8,715 bases of DNA from Clostridiaceae bacterium (GTDB lineage Bacteria; Bacillota; Clostridia; Oscillospirales; Acutalibacteraceae): the NCBI GenBank assembly GCA_016281115.1, contig JAEEHZ010000135.1:1-8715 (forward strand), read 5' to 3'. A program made the translations under genes and the position numbers. Positions 6,437-8,715 of this stretch are shown here, piece after piece (position 1 is the first letter of the stretch; each line of letters begins with the position of its first letter). Below the pieces are notes generated by a model. It was not told the DNA's origin. It saw only the letters and a program-made list of their open reading frames with translations, and ran no database searches.

Positions 6437-8164
6437 TTATACCCTTTTGCATTCATACCACGAGCCATTATAATATACATACTGTTTTGAAACAGTCCCA
6501 AAAGCGTCTCCATTACCAAAGAGCCAACCGAAAGCGGTGTTCCAAGCCGTATCTATCCACTCCGCAGGGTGGTCTGTCGTTATATCGAACACCGTTCCGT
6601 TTTGAATTTTTGAGTCTGTCGGAGAACTTGCGCCGATACGCGATAATGCCTTCTTAAACTCTGCGCTCGTTAATGTCGAAGAACTCGCTTCCCCTGTTAT
6701 TTTATACTTTGAGCCTTTATAAACATTGTTATCACGGGCATTATCTTTATATACGTCTATTACTCGTGGAGTTGTTATCCACTCTTTCCCTTCAAGTATT
6801 GCCTTATCTTTCTCCGCCTGTGCTTGTTTTGCTTGTTCTTCTTCGTTTGCGGTGATTTTGGAATTTATGGTAGTCATATACGAATTATATACTTGTTCTC
6901 CCAAAATTGATTTATTCTGTTCGAGATACTCTTTTGCTTTTGCATAATCTCCGCCCGCAACCAACTCTTCTACTGCTGCTTGTGCCACAACATAAGCATT
7001 TTGTCTATCTTCATTTTCCTTTGCTGCCTTATTATCACGCAATTTACCGTCCGCTTGAAGTTTAAGAGAATTGAATTGAGATTCCGTAACCTGATTCCTA
7101 TATTGTTCGAGGAATCTGTCAAAATCTTCTTGCGTATAGTAAGTTGCGCTTGCGATAGCGGTTCTTGCATTTTCAAAAGCGGAATTTTGGGCTTCTTCCG
7201 TTTTTCTTGCGGTTTCCTTATCCGCCGCTTGCTTGTTTGACTGCGCTATCTGTTTAGCGTGTTGCGACAAAGTAATAAAGTCATTGTCGGACAATTTATC
7301 TCTAAACTGCTCTATGTAGTTGAGAATATTTTGTTCGTTTGTCTCTGCGCTCTGCGACACGGTTGCATAAGCGTCTTGATACGCTTCTTTTTGGGCTTCT
7401 TCGTATTTCTGCTTATATCTGTCGAAAATCCCCGTAGCGTTTCCTTTCGCCGTTTCCCAAGCGCTTTGACTATCCGAGCGATACGCTCTTTCAAGGTCGG
7501 ATAACGCTTGCGCTTTCGATTCGCCATAACTTGCTTCCGTGTTATTGTAAGCGTTATTTGCGGAATTGATAGCAGAATCCCTATCGGATTCTATACCACG
7601 CTTGTTATCCTGATAATTCGTTTCGAGAGTTGATTTGTTCTGCTGATAATCACTCTCTATCGCTCCCATATCGGAGTTGTAATTGTTGTAGGCTTTAAGC
7701 ATAGTCGATTCGCTTACACCAAGACCGCCGAGACCTTGCGCCTTTATCTGCGTAGGAAGGTATTTCTTTAACTTGTCAAGCGTTATACTTGCGTTCTGTT
7801 GAGACTGCCTTTTGCTTTTGTCAAGCGCTTCCCCGGTCGTCTTATAAAACTCTTCAAGTTTAGACAATGAATCGTCCGCTCTTTTAGTTGCTTCGTTTAC
7901 CGAATAGTCTCTATTTTTTTGAGCGATTGCAACTTGATTCCCGTAAGCCCTTTCAATATCGGATACGCCCGAATTATATTCGGACTCCCTTTGTTTACTT
8001 TGCTTATAAGAATCGTAAAGGCTACTCCCGATTTCCCAATCGACGTCGCTCATTCCTTCTTTACGAGAAAAGGCGGAAACGCCGTCGTAGTCCACGCCGT
8101 AGTTCTGCTTATACCAATCGAGAAAATCCGTCTCGCCGCTATACGTTGATTTGAAGTTTGCCAT
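6437..8164 (-). CDS. Coiled-coil phage virion or ejection protein, 575 residues
   Basis: I do not recognise a named family, but the build is that of an internal or ejected virion protein. An N-terminal segment (about 13-53) has aromatic motifs, FLDWY and GMSDVDWEIGSSLY. Residues 57-260 are almost continuous heptad-like helix rich in Q, N, K, E, A and S. It is interrupted at 135-155 by YLPTQIKAQGLGGLGVSES, a Gly-rich hinge of a kind I associate with Firmicutes phage structural proteins. Residues 262-445 look like three degenerate repeats of about 60 residues. The last 95 residues form a compact, aromatic-rich, probably beta domain ending GSWYECKRV. There is no signal peptide, Cys cluster or catalytic motif. 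The ATG is fixed by GGAGGT 8 bases upstream. It overlaps the preceding gene by 26 bases and is followed after 9 bases by the giant gene, so all three are probably co-transcribed. Confidence 0.88.
   Translation of the reverse strand: MANFKSTYSGETDFLDWYKQNYGVDYDGVSAFSRKEGMSDVDWEIGSSLYDSYKQSKQRESEYNSGVSDIERAYGNQVAIAQKNRDYSVNEATKRADDSLSKLEEFYKTTGEALDKSKRQSQQNASITLDKLKKYLPTQIKAQGLGGLGVSESTMLKAYNNYNSDMGAIESDYQQNKSTLETNYQDNKRGIESDRDSAINSANNAYNNTEASYGESKAQALSDLERAYRSDSQSAWETAKGNATGIFDRYKQKYEEAQKEAYQDAYATVSQSAETNEQNILNYIEQFRDKLSDNDFITLSQHAKQIAQSNKQAADKETARKTEEAQNSAFENARTAIASATYYTQEDFDRFLEQYRNQVTESQFNSLKLQADGKLRDNKAAKENEDRQNAYVVAQAAVEELVAGGDYAKAKEYLEQNKSILGEQVYNSYMTTINSKITANEEEQAKQAQAEKDKAILEGKEWITTPRVIDVYKDNARDNNVYKGSKYKITGEASSSTLTSAEFKKALSRIGASSPTDSKIQNGTVFDITTDHPAEWIDTAWNTAFGWLFGNGDAFGTVSKQYVYYNGSWYECKRV
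6830..7381 (-). repeat. Three degenerate ~60-residue repeats in the coiled-coil protein (residues 262-445)
   Basis: Each unit starts with an Ala-rich helix, then an [FY][IL]EQ-type helix (NYIEQFRDKLSDNDF at 282-296, RFLEQYRNQVTESQF at 350-364, EYLEQNKSILGEQVY at 412-426), then a helix ending in an Asn/Lys-rich turn. The spacing between the EQ positions is 68 and 62 residues. Similarity is by pattern, not identity, so the repeat could be old or a by-product of coiled-coil composition. Confidence 0.5.
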
Positions 8165-8715
8165 TTCCTTTTACCTCCGTCTCGGAAGGAACTTCTTCCG
8201 ATTTTTCGTTTTGAATATAGTTATAAAACATTTCGAGATTGTTCGTCTTTTTAACTATTCTCCCACGGTATTCGTCCGTGATGAAGATATAAGAGCGAAT
8301 CATCTTTATAGCCCCCATAATAAGGAAAAGCCCTACTTGTAAGCAATTCCAAAGAAGCGCTACAAAACTGAACTCTTCTATCGCCTTCACGGTGTAATAT
8401 CCGAATATAAGCGCAAGGCAAAGTTTTGAAACCGTATCTTTGATACTTACCTGTTTTTCGTATTGCTCTTTCGTTCTACCGAAATTATACGGGTCTTGCT
8501 TCTTTGCGCCTTCGCTCGTAAGTTCTCCCGCCGAAAGCGGAGTAAGTTTTAAGTGAAGGGCTTTACGGAAACAAGCGATTCTCCGTTTTTCGGTCTTGCG
8601 TAAGAGTTTATCGTTTAATTTATTTTCGTCCGCCTTTATATCCTTCGCCGAGCCGTCTTCGTTAAAATAATCGTCATACTTTAATCCTTCGGTCGCAAGG
8701 ATTCTCGTTCTTTGC
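8139..8715 (-). CDS. Membrane protein with two helices, C-terminal 191 residues only
   Basis: The frame is open from the right edge to a TAG at 8139-8141; the N terminus is outside the window. The visible part starts with a hydrophilic, Lys/Arg-rich region carrying TEGLKYDDYF (8-17) and LTPLSAGELTSEGAKKQDPY (57-76). Two hydrophobic helices follow at about 95-113 and 116-136 (SFVALLWNCLQVGLFLIMG), separated by a short acidic turn (Glu113, Glu114). The tail is charged: residues 145-170 are helical with an RGRIVKK segment, and the end is probably disordered. This suggests a helical hairpin in the membrane with large parts on one side. I know no function for it. Position directly before a coiled-coil protein and a giant polyvalent protein fits an assembly or ejection role, but that is inference. 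A GTG at 8390 falls between the two helices and is not a real start, because the frame continues upstream with the same character. Confidence 0.85.
   Translation of the reverse strand, partial: QRTRILATEGLKYDDYFNEDGSAKDIKADENKLNDKLLRKTEKRRIACFRKALHLKLTPLSAGELTSEGAKKQDPYNFGRTKEQYEKQVSIKDTVSKLCLALIFGYYTVKAIEEFSFVALLWNCLQVGLFLIMGAIKMIRSYIFITDEYRGRIVKKTNNLEMFYNYIQNEKSEEVPSETEVKGNGKLQINV
8173..8178 (-). promoter_or_regulatory. Ribosome binding site of the coiled-coil gene
   Basis: GGAGGT on the minus strand lies 8 bases before the ATG at 8164, an ideal match and spacing. It sits inside the end of the membrane protein gene, so the two frames overlap by 26 bases. It decides the start of the 575-residue protein. 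Confidence 0.85.

Noticed and set aside
8139..8390. Separate 83-residue membrane protein from a GTG at 8390
   Set aside because: The frame is open upstream to the window edge with coherent protein sequence, so this is only the C-terminal part of a longer gene.

Overview
All convincing coding sequence is on the minus strand and reads from high to low coordinates. It comprises three tightly packed, co-directional genes with no usable intergenic space. The content points to the structural/injection segment of a tailed phage or prophage of a Firmicutes-like, moderately AT-rich host. The evidence is AGGAGG-type ribosome binding sites, standard stop codons, a two-helix membrane protein, a long coiled-coil protein and a giant multidomain 'polyvalent'-type protein. 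No portal, capsid, terminase or tail gene lies in the window, so the phage assignment is an inference and a conjugative element is not excluded.

Layout in transcription order. (1) 8139 to the right edge holds the C-terminal 191 residues of a membrane protein. (2) 6437-8164 encodes a complete 575-residue coiled-coil protein whose start overlaps gene 1 by 26 bases and has a perfect GGAGGT site. (3) From 6427 to the left edge there is a single uninterrupted reading frame of 2142 codons with no stop in the window. I translated it line by line. This gene fills 74 percent of the window.

The giant protein reads, from N to C terminus: a charged helical start; a Gly/Ala-rich hydrophobic section (about 63-322); helical linkers; a zincin-type metallopeptidase with HEYTH at 552-556; an unassigned domain (725-868); a first ADP-ribosyltransferase-like domain (about 940-1076); a second, ART-PolyVal-like domain (about 1120-1410); and a long helical C-terminal part (1418-2142 and beyond). 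Motifs of the form [IL][RK][YF]SLK sit at three domain boundaries (869, 1109, 1412), with a degenerate fourth at 719. They divide the ADP-ribosyltransferase section like punctuation, and that section is visibly more AT-rich than its flanks.

The three genes probably work together as proteins packaged in the virion and delivered into the cell. The membrane protein and the coiled-coil protein would assist assembly or ejection, and the giant protein would carry hydrophobic, proteolytic and ADP-ribosylating modules into the host. A 62-codon ORF with a textbook Shine-Dalgarno sequence is nested in the +1 frame inside the giant gene (3820-4008) and is the most unusual small feature. I see no tRNA, rRNA, CRISPR array, insertion sequence, terminator or convincing promoter, and no plus-strand gene.
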